IMG/VR virus record: IMGVR_UViG_3300009082_000021
Coordinates: 1-64,000 of that record
Reading direction: 5' to 3' (one strand)
Origin: a virus
DNA length: 64,000 nt
The position numbers and the translations under genes are program-made. Each line of letters begins with the position of its first letter. The first letter of the stretch is position 1. The notes beneath the pieces are model-generated. The model made no database searches. It saw only the letters and a list, made by a program, of their open reading frames with translations, and was not told the DNA's origin. Positions 44,866 to 54,567 of this stretch are shown one piece after another.

Positions 44866-47800
44866 TCATACGACGAGTGTCAAGCGGATGTAGTTGCAGG
44901 GGTAGGGAACGTCGAGGGTGACGTCGATGAGCACCGTGTCCGGAGCGTCCTCGTCCTGGACGATGTTGTTCAGGTCACCACCGATGAGCACTCCCGACTC
45001 CGTGAGGAATGAGAGCTGTCCCTGGATGACCGTGCTGAGGGTATCCAGGAACGGCTGGGTGATGTTGAACTTCCCGATGAAGTTCCGTAGGCCAGCCCGC
45101 ATGAACTTCGCGGTGAAGTCCACGACCTTGGTGATGGACAGCTCACGGGTCTCGATGCTCGTGAGGTCCGTAGTGAGCTGATGCCGACAGGTGAGGGCCC
45201 CACCGGTCACCTCCTGGATGACCCAATACGTCCCACCGGCTGCACCGATGTTCATCTGCTTGTTGCTGAAGACATCGTTGGAGCCGAAGGGCCGGGTGAA
45301 GCCGATGATCGGGAAGTTCGTGAAGCCCTGCTGCGGAGGCTGCTGACCACACATGCCGGCGATGGCCGCGCAGAGGTAGTACCCCTTGATCTTCTGCTCC
45401 GTGCTCTCGATGTTGGCTCCCACGTACTCTGGGGCCACCATGACCACCCGGCGATTCGCGTAGGTCTTGCCGAGATCCTGGTACGCCTGGGCGATGGCGT
45501 CGTAGTCCGGGTCACCATCGCTGTCCACCAGCGCCTCGCCCCTCACGTAGAGGGTAAAGGCTTCGCTGATGAGGGTGAGCGGAAGGTTGGTCTCGGAGTA
45601 GAAGTCGTCGTCGTTCTCGCCGGCGCTGAAGGCCACCCGGACCGTGACCTTCGTCCCGCTGATTGAGGCGACGCTGTACCGCTTCGTGTTGGTCGCGATG
45701 TCGAGGTACAGCCCCGCGCTCGCCGTCAGGTTTCCTGGATCCAGGCCCGCGGCCACGATGTCGGCCGAGAGGCTGGCGAGCTTGGTGTCGAACTCGTTCG
45801 TGACCGGAGTGCTATCCCCGTCCGTGCCGCTGTTGACCATCGTGGGGACGGCCTCGCCCGGCATCTCGGGGTTGATGAAGACGATCCGTTCGCCCTTGGC
45901 ATCGGGATCGCTCATCTCATCGACGTGTGCGATGCAGACCTGGTGGACGTTGGGGTCCTGGCTGGAGGGCGCCAGAGCGTAGACCTCCTGGGCCTCCAGG
46001 AAGGTTAGGGCGCGGGTGAAGCCATCCACCGTCCCATCCGGGTTGCTGGAGCTGGTCTCGTCCACGCCGATTCCCGACACCGTGATTCCCGGAGCGTTGA
46101 TGCTCATGAAGTACAGCATCAGGCCCAGGGGGTTGTCCGTGGTGATGGGTGCCAGTGCACTCTCGAGCTCGGTCGTGTCATCGATGCTCAGGAGGCTGGG
46201 GGTCGTGGCCCTGGCAGTCACGTCCAGCCGGAGGGCCTTGTAGGCGATGATGATCGCGGCCGAGGCGTAGATCGGGATGCCCTCGGAGTCGCGGAGGATG
46301 TCCTGCTTCAGGTTCAGGGCCCCCGTGGAGTCGATGACCAGGTCGGGAGTCGGCCTGGAAGAAGACGACACGATGTTGAGGGCCTCGATGTAGTAGGCGT
46401 AGCCATAGAAGCTGGTCGAGACCTCCCGGTCGAGCTTCAGACGGTTGGTGTACCCACTGGGGGAAACCACCGTGATGTAGCCAACGAGCTCACCGTCCAC
46501 GTAGACGCCATCACCCACGACCGGGGCGAAGGGAGCGCCCTCATCGTACTGGGCCGAGGTGAAGCCGAGCAGCGTGTTGGCCGACCCGGCGCCGATGGAG
46601 ACCTTCGATTCCGCTCCCGTGATGGAGGAGAGGAGCTTGAGGTAGTTGCTGGAGTTCGAGGCGAAGCTCGCGCCGAAGGTCGCGTTGATGAAGGTCACGA
46701 TCTCAGCCAGCGTCATCGTCTGGTAGATATCGACAACGCCTGTGAGACCGAGGTCTGCCCAAGCGGTACCCGTCGCTCCGCTGTAGTCCAGCCAGATCTC
46801 TCCGCCCTCGACTGCCGTTGCCCCGCCGACCTGGAACGAGATGTAGGTTCCAACCGGGTCGGCCACGCCAGAGGCGTTCGAGCGGTAGCAGACCGTGAGG
46901 CCGGCGGCCGCATTGATTTGGCTGATGGCCGAGCTGATGGAGATGGGATCGGTTCCGCTGAAGGTGCAGGTCTTGGTGGTCCCGTTCACGACGAAGACGA
47001 GGGCAGAAGTGTTGAGTGTGTTGCTGGTGTTGAAGACCGAACCCGGGATGATCGGGCCAGCGTCGAAAGTGAGCGTCTGGGGTGTGCCACCATCGAGGGA
47101 AGCGATGAAGGTCTTGTTGTGGATCTGGACGGGGCTCGAGAGGAGAGCCGAGCCGGTGAGGGTGGCTGCGTCGGCCGGGACGTTGAAGTCCTCCTGATCC
47201 ATGACGATGTAGGGGGTCTTGGCGTCCCCGTCACCGTCATCCACCGGCTCCACCGTGTATGCCTTGTCCCCGTCCGTCCAGCCCAGGCTCGTGTGAGCGG
47301 AGGTCGCGGAGGGCTGCACGACCTCGAAGTAGCCGTAGGTGGACTTCGCGTCCAGGTACGTCCCATTCACCACGAACGTGATGCCGGTCAGGGCCGAAAC
47401 CAGCGTGTTCATCGCGCTGGCGAGGGCGGAGATGGTAGCGGGCTCACTGGCGAAGGTGAACTCGTGGGTGGTGTCGCCCTTCTTGTACTTGAAGGCGAAC
47501 TTCTTGGTGTTGAAACTGCCATAGGTGATCGTCCCGCTGGTGTAGGTGGCACCCTTCAGCCGGCGGAGGAAGGACGCGTCGTCCAAGATCTCTGTCAAGA
47601 TCGGCGTCCTGGTCGTCCCGCTGACTTCCACCCGGCCGGTGTTCACGAACACGCGGATGGAGGACTCGTCCACGTCCAGCTCGTCCTCATCGAGGTCCCG
47701 CGGGTCGGGGAAGTTCGCCTGCTCGATGTGGACGTCGTAGTTCTCGTAGGTCGAGACGCCCTCGGCCGTGAAGTTGTCGGGGAACCCGAGGATCGAGTTG

Positions 47801-48264
47801 GCATCCCCATCCAGCACCGTGAGGAGCTGACCCGAGCCTGCATTGGTTGAGCGGAGCTGGAGGTAGTAGTCGGTGCCGTCCGTCACCACGTAGGGGCTGA
47901 AGCCACTGGGGGCCGGTTCGGTGGCGTTGATCTGGTCCTTGAGGTCGGACGCGCTCAGGCCGAGCGAGGTCGGGTCACTGAACTCGAACTCCTGAGTGGC
48001 TCCGCCATTCACGCTCACCTTCAGAATCAGGCCGTCCAACCCGGCGTAGTCGCCGGCGATGCTGGCCGTCAAGACCGCGGGGACGGAGGCCAAGGCATCC
48101 GAGTTCACGGTCTTGTTGCCAGTGGAGTCGGTCTCATACGCCTCGAGCACCTGGAAGGCGGGCGCAATGGAGCAGGGGACCAACGTCGGAGTCACGATCG
48201 TCGGGCTGACAGTTCGAAACTCCTGGATGACTGATACGCCAGGTTGAAGCAACTCGGTAGCCAT
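44866..48264 (-). CDS. Contractile tail sheath protein, very long
   Basis: 1132 residues. The N-terminal QPGVSVIQEFRTVSPT is the classic sheath start. The C-terminal third has the conserved domain ending (VVDFTAKFMRAGLRNFIGKF ... TLDVPYPCNYIRLTLVV) that forms the sheath core around the tube. Residues about 120-650 are beta-rich, Thr/Ser/Gly/Asp-rich insertions with repeated 'F.FKYKKGDTTHEFTF'-like and 'TLTFDAGP' strands, probably surface domains. Usual sheaths have roughly 380-700 residues. ATG at 48264 after GAAGGAGGCCCGCA. Confidence 0.9.
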   Translation of the reverse strand: MATELLQPGVSVIQEFRTVSPTIVTPTLVPCSIAPAFQVLEAYETDSTGNKTVNSDALASVPAVLTASIAGDYAGLDGLILKVSVNGGATQEFEFSDPTSLGLSASDLKDQINATEPAPSGFSPYVVTDGTDYYLQLRSTNAGSGQLLTVLDGDANSILGFPDNFTAEGVSTYENYDVHIEQANFPDPRDLDEDELDVDESSIRVFVNTGRVEVSGTTRTPILTEILDDASFLRRLKGATYTSGTITYGSFNTKKFAFKYKKGDTTHEFTFASEPATISALASAMNTLVSALTGITFVVNGTYLDAKSTYGYFEVVQPSATSAHTSLGWTDGDKAYTVEPVDDGDGDAKTPYIVMDQEDFNVPADAATLTGSALLSSPVQIHNKTFIASLDGGTPQTLTFDAGPIIPGSVFNTSNTLNTSALVFVVNGTTKTCTFSGTDPISISSAISQINAAAGLTVCYRSNASGVADPVGTYISFQVGGATAVEGGEIWLDYSGATGTAWADLGLTGVVDIYQTMTLAEIVTFINATFGASFASNSSNYLKLLSSITGAESKVSIGAGSANTLLGFTSAQYDEGAPFAPVVGDGVYVDGELVGYITVVSPSGYTNRLKLDREVSTSFYGYAYYIEALNIVSSSSRPTPDLVIDSTGALNLKQDILRDSEGIPIYASAAIIIAYKALRLDVTARATTPSLLSIDDTTELESALAPITTDNPLGLMLYFMSINAPGITVSGIGVDETSSSNPDGTVDGFTRALTFLEAQEVYALAPSSQDPNVHQVCIAHVDEMSDPDAKGERIVFINPEMPGEAVPTMVNSGTDGDSTPVTNEFDTKLASLSADIVAAGLDPGNLTASAGLYLDIATNTKRYSVASISGTKVTVRVAFSAGENDDDFYSETNLPLTLISEAFTLYVRGEALVDSDGDPDYDAIAQAYQDLGKTYANRRVVMVAPEYVGANIESTEQKIKGYYLCAAIAGMCGQQPPQQGFTNFPIIGFTRPFGSNDVFSNKQMNIGAAGGTYWVIQEVTGGALTCRHQLTTDLTSIETRELSITKVVDFTAKFMRAGLRNFIGKFNITQPFLDTLSTVIQGQLSFLTESGVLIGGDLNNIVQDEDAPDTVLIDVTLDVPYPCNYIRLTLVV

Positions 48265-48279
48265 TGCGGGCCTCCTTCA

Positions 48280-49143
48280 CTAGACCTTGTGCTTTGTCAC
48301 AAGCGAGACCGATCCCGATCCCGGCTGTGAGTTTTCTCTGATCACCCGTCCTCGGATGCGGGCGGGCTTGAGCTTGTTGTACTTCGCGGCCAGTTGACTC
48401 GCGTGAGTACGAGCAGCTTCTTCGCCCCACAACATCGGCCCCGCATCCTGGGCATGAGTGAGATTCGATTGCGCTTTTCCCATACGTGTTTGGAAGTTGA
48501 GCATGATCTTCTGCAACGAATGGATCGGTCTTCCGTTCCAGTCGTGCGTCAATGGAGTCACGCTATCGGTCCACTGGAGAAAGAATGGGCAAGACACGGA
48601 AACTGCGTGCCACTCACCCTCGGTGTCCCCCGTTACCAGCGCACCAGCCGGGGACACCGATCCCACTGTGATCTTCCGTCCGACCTCGTGGAAGAGGGCC
48701 TCACGGATGAAGATCTTGCGGAGATTCCAGATGGTCCTGGCAGAAAGCCAGCCGATGAAGCGGGCCTCCTGAGGCACCTTGCTCATGCAGGCTAAGGTCA
48801 TCGTGCCGGGAAGAAGGTCGGTGTGGATCTCTTGTGCGTTTGAGCTCTTCACGGTCAGCAAGTCATCCAGGGACGAACCGTTGAACTGGGTGGGCCCAAG
48901 GATGACTGAGATCACCGGCTTGCGCTCGATCGTGTCCACCTTCACCGGGTTCTCTTCCGTGATCACGATTTCGGTCTCTTCGAGCTGTGGTCTCCAGTGG
49001 AAGTACCCTATCGGGGCGATCTCGTAGATGGTCTGGAGGAACGCAACGAAGCACTTCACCGCATAGTTCAGCGGATCGTTGGTCCAGTCAGCATCGAGCG
49101 GACCGGCGCTGTAGACTGAGCTACTTGGGTCGCTTGCTTTCAT
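48280..49143 (-). CDS. 287-residue head-tail or tail-completion protein
   Basis: Upstream of the sheath in a tight minus operon; ATG at 49143. Starts with an acidic, aromatic region (DADWTNDPLNYAVKCFVAFLQTIYE), contains GWLSARTIWNLRKI, ends basic. Position and size suit a tail terminator or neck protein; no motif decides. Confidence 0.6.
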   Translation of the reverse strand: MKASDPSSSVYSAGPLDADWTNDPLNYAVKCFVAFLQTIYEIAPIGYFHWRPQLEETEIVITEENPVKVDTIERKPVISVILGPTQFNGSSLDDLLTVKSSNAQEIHTDLLPGTMTLACMSKVPQEARFIGWLSARTIWNLRKIFIREALFHEVGRKITVGSVSPAGALVTGDTEGEWHAVSVSCPFFLQWTDSVTPLTHDWNGRPIHSLQKIMLNFQTRMGKAQSNLTHAQDAGPMLWGEEAARTHASQLAAKYNKLKPARIRGRVIRENSQPGSGSVSLVTKHKV

Positions 49144-49459
49144 CGCCGTGCTCGATGTAACGATCTGTCTTGTGCCGGAGGAGCTTGTGTGCGATCACAC
49201 CACCGCCTGCTAGGCCACCGGCTACTGCTGGACCGTACTTCAGAGCCCAGGGCGGTAGCTTCTTGAGCTGATCGACACCCCTCTTGCTCTGAAGGTAGTC
49301 CCCAACCAGCTTCCCTGCCCCCACTCCCAAGCCAGTCCCGAGTCCAATGGCCCCGACAGTCTTGAGATGCCGCTTAAACTTCTCGCGGTCCACGTACTTC
49401 TGCTCTTCTTCCGCGATCTTCGACAGCTCATCGAAGAGCGCGGGATAGCTAGCGTCCAT
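49121..49459 (-). CDS. 112-residue membrane-like virion-module protein
   Basis: Start at the ATG at 49459 (MDASYPALFDELSKIAEEEQ). An N-terminal 'FDELsKIA' motif shared with other structural genes here, a basic stretch, then two glycine-rich hydrophobic segments (AIGLGTGLGVGAG; YGPAVAGGLAGGGVIA). It overlaps both neighbours. Confidence 0.72.
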   Translation of the reverse strand: MDASYPALFDELSKIAEEEQKYVDREKFKRHLKTVGAIGLGTGLGVGAGKLVGDYLQSKRGVDQLKKLPPWALKYGPAVAGGLAGGGVIAHKLLRHKTDRYIEHGDESKRPK

Positions 49460-50357
49460 AACCGTAGACCGCGAAAGCATTCTTGACTGCCTCGAGCTCG
49501 AAGCTCTCAAGGTTCTGCGGGTTCGTGAAATTCCGACCCGGGCTCGGTTCAAAGTCTCGCAGATTATCCAACCGTATGGGAAGCTGGAATTCTATGTCTC
49601 CCTTGACGATCTCGTGCAGACGCAGCTCTTGATGCACGACATTCCTCAGACGCTCGGTCTGGCTCACCTGCACTACACGCCAACGTCTGTTCTCAGCCTC
49701 CACAATGATATCCCGTGGTTTCACCAGTGGGAAGTTGGGTAGTCGTGCGGTGGTGTCGTTCTGCTGTCTCTCCGCGATGGGCAGCGTCTGGATCGACTGG
49801 GGAGAGGGATCGAACTGCATGAAGATCTCGATCGGATCGAAGTATCCCCGGACGTAGCCCGTGTCGTAGCAGGTGAGACACTGACTGCGCCTCCGCTGCA
49901 TGGTGAACCCCTTCCCCTTGTCCGGTCCATCCATGCAGGACGGGCAATGCTGACCGAAGGTACGGACGGGGAAGATGAAGCAAGCGCGGCCAGCGAACTC
50001 CTCCCAGAGCATCCTCTCCAACCGCTGGATCTCTGCGGAGACAAGATCTGGTTCGGCGGTGAAGGTGAATGGCTCGGACTCGTAGACGTTGGTTGCGTCC
50101 AGCTTCTGGATGTACCGGATGCGGTAGTAGAGCTGCCTCCAGCGATGCTGGAGGTTGACCCGGTTGTCCACGAAACGGTAGCGGTCCTCGAATGGGCCGG
50201 CGACCATGTCCCATGGCCCCATCGGGGATTCACTGCGATCGATGTAGCCTACGAAATCGTGGGGATCACGAGGAGTGTTCTCGATCTCCCAGGTGATCTC
50301 CAGGAAATCGAGAGAGAAGCTCCTGACGAGCGGGCTCTTGACGACGAGGTTGGCCAC
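49449..50357 (-). CDS. 302-residue virion protein with zinc finger
   Basis: Beta-rich start with a fibronectin-III-like strand order (LDFLEITWEIENTPRDPHDFVGY ... YYRIRYIQKLD), a finger CPSC...CLTC (about 138-163), and a late 'RRWRVVQVSQTE' beta segment typical of neck/baseplate proteins. Start shares one base region with the upstream stop. Confidence 0.68.
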   Translation of the reverse strand: MANLVVKSPLVRSFSLDFLEITWEIENTPRDPHDFVGYIDRSESPMGPWDMVAGPFEDRYRFVDNRVNLQHRWRQLYYRIRYIQKLDATNVYESEPFTFTAEPDLVSAEIQRLERMLWEEFAGRACFIFPVRTFGQHCPSCMDGPDKGKGFTMQRRRSQCLTCYDTGYVRGYFDPIEIFMQFDPSPQSIQTLPIAERQQNDTTARLPNFPLVKPRDIIVEAENRRWRVVQVSQTERLRNVVHQELRLHEIVKGDIEFQLPIRLDNLRDFEPSPGRNFTNPQNLESFELEAVKNAFAVYGYGR

Positions 50358-52075
50358 TATTCACTCGGCATCGCCACCGGAGCTCCCCCATCTTCGGCGC
50401 CTCCCCCTGTCAGGGCCATGCGACGTTGCTGTTGCTTGCGTGCAGCCATGATTCCACTCAGTGCCCCAAGACCAGCGCCCCCGAGTGCCCCGATACCCGC
50501 TCCAAGACCGGGATGACCGTAGTCTGCCCCCACTACGTTCCCCAAACTGGCACCGCCGATTCCACCAAGGATACCGTGGATGATGCCTCTTCGCGGCACG
50601 CTCTCCCCTTTCCTCTGAGTCTCCAGCGCTCCGGCCATAGCTGGTGTGATCTCTCCTCCCTCTGTCGCCGCTCGGAGTGCTGCATGATGCTGTCTCGCTC
50701 TATGGGCACCAAATGCACCGATCCCCGCTCCCAAAGCCCCCCCGGCGAGGGCCCCCGGGATTGCGCCCCCAAGATGCCCGGCCATACCCGCTCCCGCCAG
50801 CCCACCCAGAAGTCCGAACGGTATCCCACCCGCGAGCATCTGGCGAGGAGTTGACTCCAGCTTCGCTTGCTGTGCCTGCATCGCAGCCGCTTCGAGTGGG
50901 CTGGGCGGTTCGGCCTGAGAGATGCCTGCGAGTTTGGCAATCTGCACACCCGTCATGGCCGCCGCGATCTTCCGGATGTGGTCCGGAGCTCCCCTCGTGG
51001 AATGAAAGGCTCTAGCAGCGAGCTTCGCCTTCACGTGAGCGATCGTGGTCTTGTCCGTCCCGACTCCCGTATCCCCAAGGCCACCGAGGGATTCGATGCC
51101 TTGGCCCGCGCCCTGACCGGACAGGCCCATACCGGCGGAGTCACCAACGCCCTGGGACTGCTTTCCCTTCCCAGCCATGTACCGCTTGGCCGCCCGATGC
51201 CCACCGATGGCGGCGCCGATCGGAACCCCGATAGATCCGAGAGATGTACCAAGAGCGGCTCCAGGGCCGGCCAGCCCGTACCGGCGGCCGAGAAGGGCTC
51301 CCAGACCAGCACCCACTCCCATTCCCCCAAGTCCCCCCGCGAGCATTCCCTTTACACCCCCCAGTTGAATGGCCCGGTCGTATCCAGGATCGTATCCCGG
51401 CTCATCCTCGTACTCGGAGATCGGGGCCCCGCCCTGCTTCTTCATGTTGGAAGCGACCGCGCTGACGAGCTGCTTCCTTTGGGCCTCCGGCTTACCATCG
51501 CCGGCCTTCATGGCCTTTGCCATGACGCCCGCCTTCTGCTTGGCCTCGGGGGTGGTGAACTCGGTCTCCTTGCCCATGCAAGCCGCTGCGAGCTTCTTGC
51601 CCATCCGGTCAGCCCAGATCATGGAGCCTTTCTTCTCAACCTCTTTTGCCGCCACACTGGGGCCATCGTAGTTGACCTTGCCCGCCGTCTCGGCCTGTTC
51701 CCTGGTCGGGGGCGTCTCGAGCCGCGCCTTGGCGCTGTACTCATCGATCGCCTTCATCTTCGCGTCCAGGGCCCTGCCGGGCTTGGAGTCGGGAAGCTGT
51801 GCCTCAGCTCCGCCCGGCTCAGCTACTGCCTTTTTTTCTTTCAGCATGTCTCGTCGTTCCTTGCTGAACGGGCTACTGAGAGGATGCTTCATCTTCTTCT
51901 GGGCCCACTCCTTGACTGCACCCAACGCTTCATCGGCAGATGCGGCCTTTTTAGTCAGTCCCAAGAAAGCCTCGAGCTCCTCGAGAGGCTGCTGGGCGAG
52001 GAAGTTCTCGAGCTCGGCAGCCGCGGTCTTTTCCTGCTCTTCGCGGTACAGATTGGCCAGAAAGCGTTCCATCAT
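50357..52075 (-). CDS. 572-residue glycine-zipper virion protein
   Basis: ATG at 52075 overlapping the previous gene. N-terminal 'EKTAAAELENFLA' helix, a charged region, then at least four glycine-zipper hydrophobic segments (GMLAGGLGGMGVGAGLGAL; GIPFGLLGGLAGAGMAGHL; GALGAGIGAFGAH; LGAGIGALGGAGLGAL) separated by basic helices. Such segments insert in membranes, so an internal virion protein ejected to breach the host inner membrane is a reasonable guess. Confidence 0.68.
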   Translation of the reverse strand: MMERFLANLYREEQEKTAAAELENFLAQQPLEELEAFLGLTKKAASADEALGAVKEWAQKKMKHPLSSPFSKERRDMLKEKKAVAEPGGAEAQLPDSKPGRALDAKMKAIDEYSAKARLETPPTREQAETAGKVNYDGPSVAAKEVEKKGSMIWADRMGKKLAAACMGKETEFTTPEAKQKAGVMAKAMKAGDGKPEAQRKQLVSAVASNMKKQGGAPISEYEDEPGYDPGYDRAIQLGGVKGMLAGGLGGMGVGAGLGALLGRRYGLAGPGAALGTSLGSIGVPIGAAIGGHRAAKRYMAGKGKQSQGVGDSAGMGLSGQGAGQGIESLGGLGDTGVGTDKTTIAHVKAKLAARAFHSTRGAPDHIRKIAAAMTGVQIAKLAGISQAEPPSPLEAAAMQAQQAKLESTPRQMLAGGIPFGLLGGLAGAGMAGHLGGAIPGALAGGALGAGIGAFGAHRARQHHAALRAATEGGEITPAMAGALETQRKGESVPRRGIIHGILGGIGGASLGNVVGADYGHPGLGAGIGALGGAGLGALSGIMAARKQQQRRMALTGGGAEDGGAPVAMPSE

Positions 52076-53616
52076 CCTTCTCCTTGGGCTACCGATTGCT
52101 GCGGTTTCTCCGACTTCGGTGCTTTCACGTTGACGGTCACTCCCGCTCCTCCACCGGCCGGTGGGGGAGTTGGAGGAGCACCTGCCGCCTCTGGTGGCAT
52201 CCCTTCCGGGGGAGCCCCACCCTCAGCTCCTGGGGGTGGACCACCCTCTGCGCCAGCTTCGGCTCCCGGAGGCCCTCCCTCAGCTCCTGGAGGGCCTCCT
52301 GGGCCCGCTTCTCCACCTGGGCCGGCTGGTGGGCCTGGAGGTCCCGGAGGCGGCCCCTGAGGCACCTGGGGAGGCCCGGCGGCCATAGTCGGGTCCTGGG
52401 CCAAGAGGTCCATGAGCTGTTGCCGGTACTGGGTAATGGCCTGCCGCAGGGCGATGTTTTGTTGCTGGGCGTTCAGGCTCTCGTCCCGGGCGGTCACGGC
52501 ATCCTGCTGGGCCATTTGGGATTCCTGCTGAGCCTGCTGCGCCTGTTGGGTGGCCATCTCTGCTTGTTGCGCGCCCTCTTGCTGAACCTGCTGGCTCTGC
52601 TGTTGGAGCTGCTGGTTCTGCTGCTGGAGCATCTGCGTCTGCTCCTGGAGCTGTTGGGCCTGAGCCGAGGCTTCCTCTGCCTGCTGGCGGAAGAACTCAG
52701 CCTCGTTGGCCTGCTGCTGGGCCTGAAGGAACTCCTGGAGCTCCGAGGGATTCATCTCGCCCTCTCCGCCCATTCCATGCCCCATTCCAGGCTGTGCCGC
52801 TTCCGGCTGAACAGGGATGGTAAGATCGTCATCCGCGGCCCGTTTCCGAATGGACGCTTTCTTCCGCAACATCTCCAAGACAGCGGCGACCTTGGGCTCG
52901 CCCTCGTAGGAGGTCCATTTGCTGAGCCAGCTAGTCTTCTTGGGTAGGTCGGCAACCTTCTTGGATGCCGCCGCGCTGGTACGCTTGATGATGTCCAGCA
53001 AGCCGGCGCTGCCCTCATTCATTGGAGCGGCAGCGACCTTCGCGTTGGGGTGGGCGAGAGCCATAGATGGGTTCGCCGTTTCCTTCTCCAACTCGGCTTC
53101 CTTGGAGGCCGGGAGAGCAGACATCATGCGGCTACGATCGATTTCCTCCCCGATCGTCTTGCCGGTCATGTGCCCGCCCAGCCCACCAGCAGCCATGCCC
53201 AGAGCTGTCCCCGCCAGACCATGGGAACGCCCAGCTAGGCCGCCCGCAGCCGCACCACCCAAGGTACCCAAGAGCTTCCCGAAGTGCTCTCCTCTCTTCC
53301 GCCGCACGCCCTCGGCCCGGGCCATATCCCCCGTGGTCTTAGATCGGAGACCAGAGAGCATCGCACCGTGAAGAGCTCGCTGCTCCTCTTCTGGCGTGAT
53401 CGGCTTGTCGAGGACCGCCTGGCCCTCCTTACGAAGGTGCATGCCGATCCGGTTGGCGATGGCGAGCTTGTGCCCGAGCTTGCGGAGCTGCTCTTTCTCC
53501 TCCGGTAGGAGACCACCGGACGCGACCTTCAGCTTGAGGAACTGCTCCGCGCCCTCTACCCAACTCGCCTGGGTTTGAGGCCCGCGCAGCCGCTCGTATA
53601 GTTCGTCGTCACGCAT
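52072..53616 (-). CDS. 514-residue virion protein: glycine zipper, Gln-rich coiled coil, Pro/Gly tail
   Basis: ATG at 53616 (GAGATCTCC). An N-terminal helical domain, a glycine zipper (TLGGAAAGGLAGRSHGLAG, about 117-160), then a glutamine-rich coiled coil (about 290-410, QQQNQQLQQQSQQVQQE-like), and a collagen-like/proline-rich tail (GPPPGPPGPPAGPGG). Low-complexity composition makes homology hard to judge. Probably a fibrous or internal virion component, paired with 50357-52075. Confidence 0.65.
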   Translation of the reverse strand: MRDDELYERLRGPQTQASWVEGAEQFLKLKVASGGLLPEEKEQLRKLGHKLAIANRIGMHLRKEGQAVLDKPITPEEEQRALHGAMLSGLRSKTTGDMARAEGVRRKRGEHFGKLLGTLGGAAAGGLAGRSHGLAGTALGMAAGGLGGHMTGKTIGEEIDRSRMMSALPASKEAELEKETANPSMALAHPNAKVAAAPMNEGSAGLLDIIKRTSAAASKKVADLPKKTSWLSKWTSYEGEPKVAAVLEMLRKKASIRKRAADDDLTIPVQPEAAQPGMGHGMGGEGEMNPSELQEFLQAQQQANEAEFFRQQAEEASAQAQQLQEQTQMLQQQNQQLQQQSQQVQQEGAQQAEMATQQAQQAQQESQMAQQDAVTARDESLNAQQQNIALRQAITQYRQQLMDLLAQDPTMAAGPPQVPQGPPPGPPGPPAGPGGEAGPGGPPGAEGGPPGAEAGAEGGPPPGAEGGAPPEGMPPEAAGAPPTPPPAGGGAGVTVNVKAPKSEKPQQSVAQGEG

Positions 53617-53625
53617 GGAGATCTC

Positions 53626-54042
53626 CTACTCGTGCACGACCGTGAACCGGTTCGTGAATTCCGTGATCGAGATGATGTCGGCCTTCGCCACCGCCGTGGC
53701 TCCCACAGTTACATCGGCTGTTGTGGAAAGGCCCAGAAGGCTGTTGGCGGTACCGTCCTTGTCGATGACCTGAGCCGCCAAGATGAAGGCCAGCTTGGAC
53801 CTCGGCGGCGCGGCCGTTCCATAGTTTCGGATGGATGCGGCGCCCCCCACGATAGCGTTGATCTGCGCCACGATCTGATTAGGCGTGAGCGCCGTTCCCA
53901 CAAACGTCGTTGTCCCCCCGGTAAGGATTAGCGTCAACCCATCCAGATTGAGAGTCGGCTCAAGGTCCCTGGACAGCACGACCCCATTGAGGTAATCCAC
54001 GAGCTCCGCAAGGTGACTGAACTGACGTGCGGTGATGGCCAT
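53626..54042 (-). CDS. 138-residue virion-module protein
   Basis: ATG at 54042 with TAGGAGAAGCAC. Beta-rich, with LDGLTLILTGGTTTFVGTAL (like the repeat strands of the sheath insertions) and TADVTVGATAVAKADI. Likely an assembly or decoration component. No family recognised. Confidence 0.65.
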   Translation of the reverse strand: MAITARQFSHLAELVDYLNGVVLSRDLEPTLNLDGLTLILTGGTTTFVGTALTPNQIVAQINAIVGGAASIRNYGTAAPPRSKLAFILAAQVIDKDGTANSLLGLSTTADVTVGATAVAKADIISITEFTNRFTVVHE

Positions 54043-54051
54043 GTGCTTCTC

Positions 54052-54567
54052 CTAATATACCCCGTACCAGCCGTTCACGAAGAAGTACTCGGAGTGGCTG
54101 CCGGTGAAAGTCCCCAAGAGCTGGGCGATGTTCAGGCTCACCTTTCGGGCAACCTTCTCTTGCTCGTACTTGCCCTGGAAGTCCCGGATCCACTGCATCC
54201 ACATCGGGCCCTTGTCGCTGGCGTTGACGTTGATTCCCCCGTCCGAGAACTGGAGGAAGTTCCTGGTCTGAAGAATACCGACAGACTGAAGGAGCGACAC
54301 CACCGTGCCACGAAGCGCGAAGCTCTGGTAGTGCATGTTGAAGAGCTGGTCCAGGGAGTAGTACCCCAGGCTCGGCGGAGTGCCTGCGAAGTCGCTGAGG
54401 AAGTCGAGGATCGCCCAGGCAATCATCCGATCAGAAGATTCCTCGCCCTTGATGAGCCGGTTGAGTTGAGGATGATCCCGCATGAAGAATCGGACAGTCT
54501 GGATGAACGAGTTGAAGATGTCGCTCACCCCCGGAATACCAGAGAGACCTTGAAGCTGTGCTGTCAT
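54052..54567 (-). CDS. 171-residue virion-module protein
   Basis: ATG at 54567 overlapping the previous stop. Helical/aromatic: FNSFIQTVRFFMRDHPQLNRL ... YFFVNGWYGVY. No family recognised; tail or neck by position. Confidence 0.65.
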   Translation of the reverse strand: MTAQLQGLSGIPGVSDIFNSFIQTVRFFMRDHPQLNRLIKGEESSDRMIAWAILDFLSDFAGTPPSLGYYSLDQLFNMHYQSFALRGTVVSLLQSVGILQTRNFLQFSDGGINVNASDKGPMWMQWIRDFQGKYEQEKVARKVSLNIAQLLGTFTGSHSEYFFVNGWYGVY

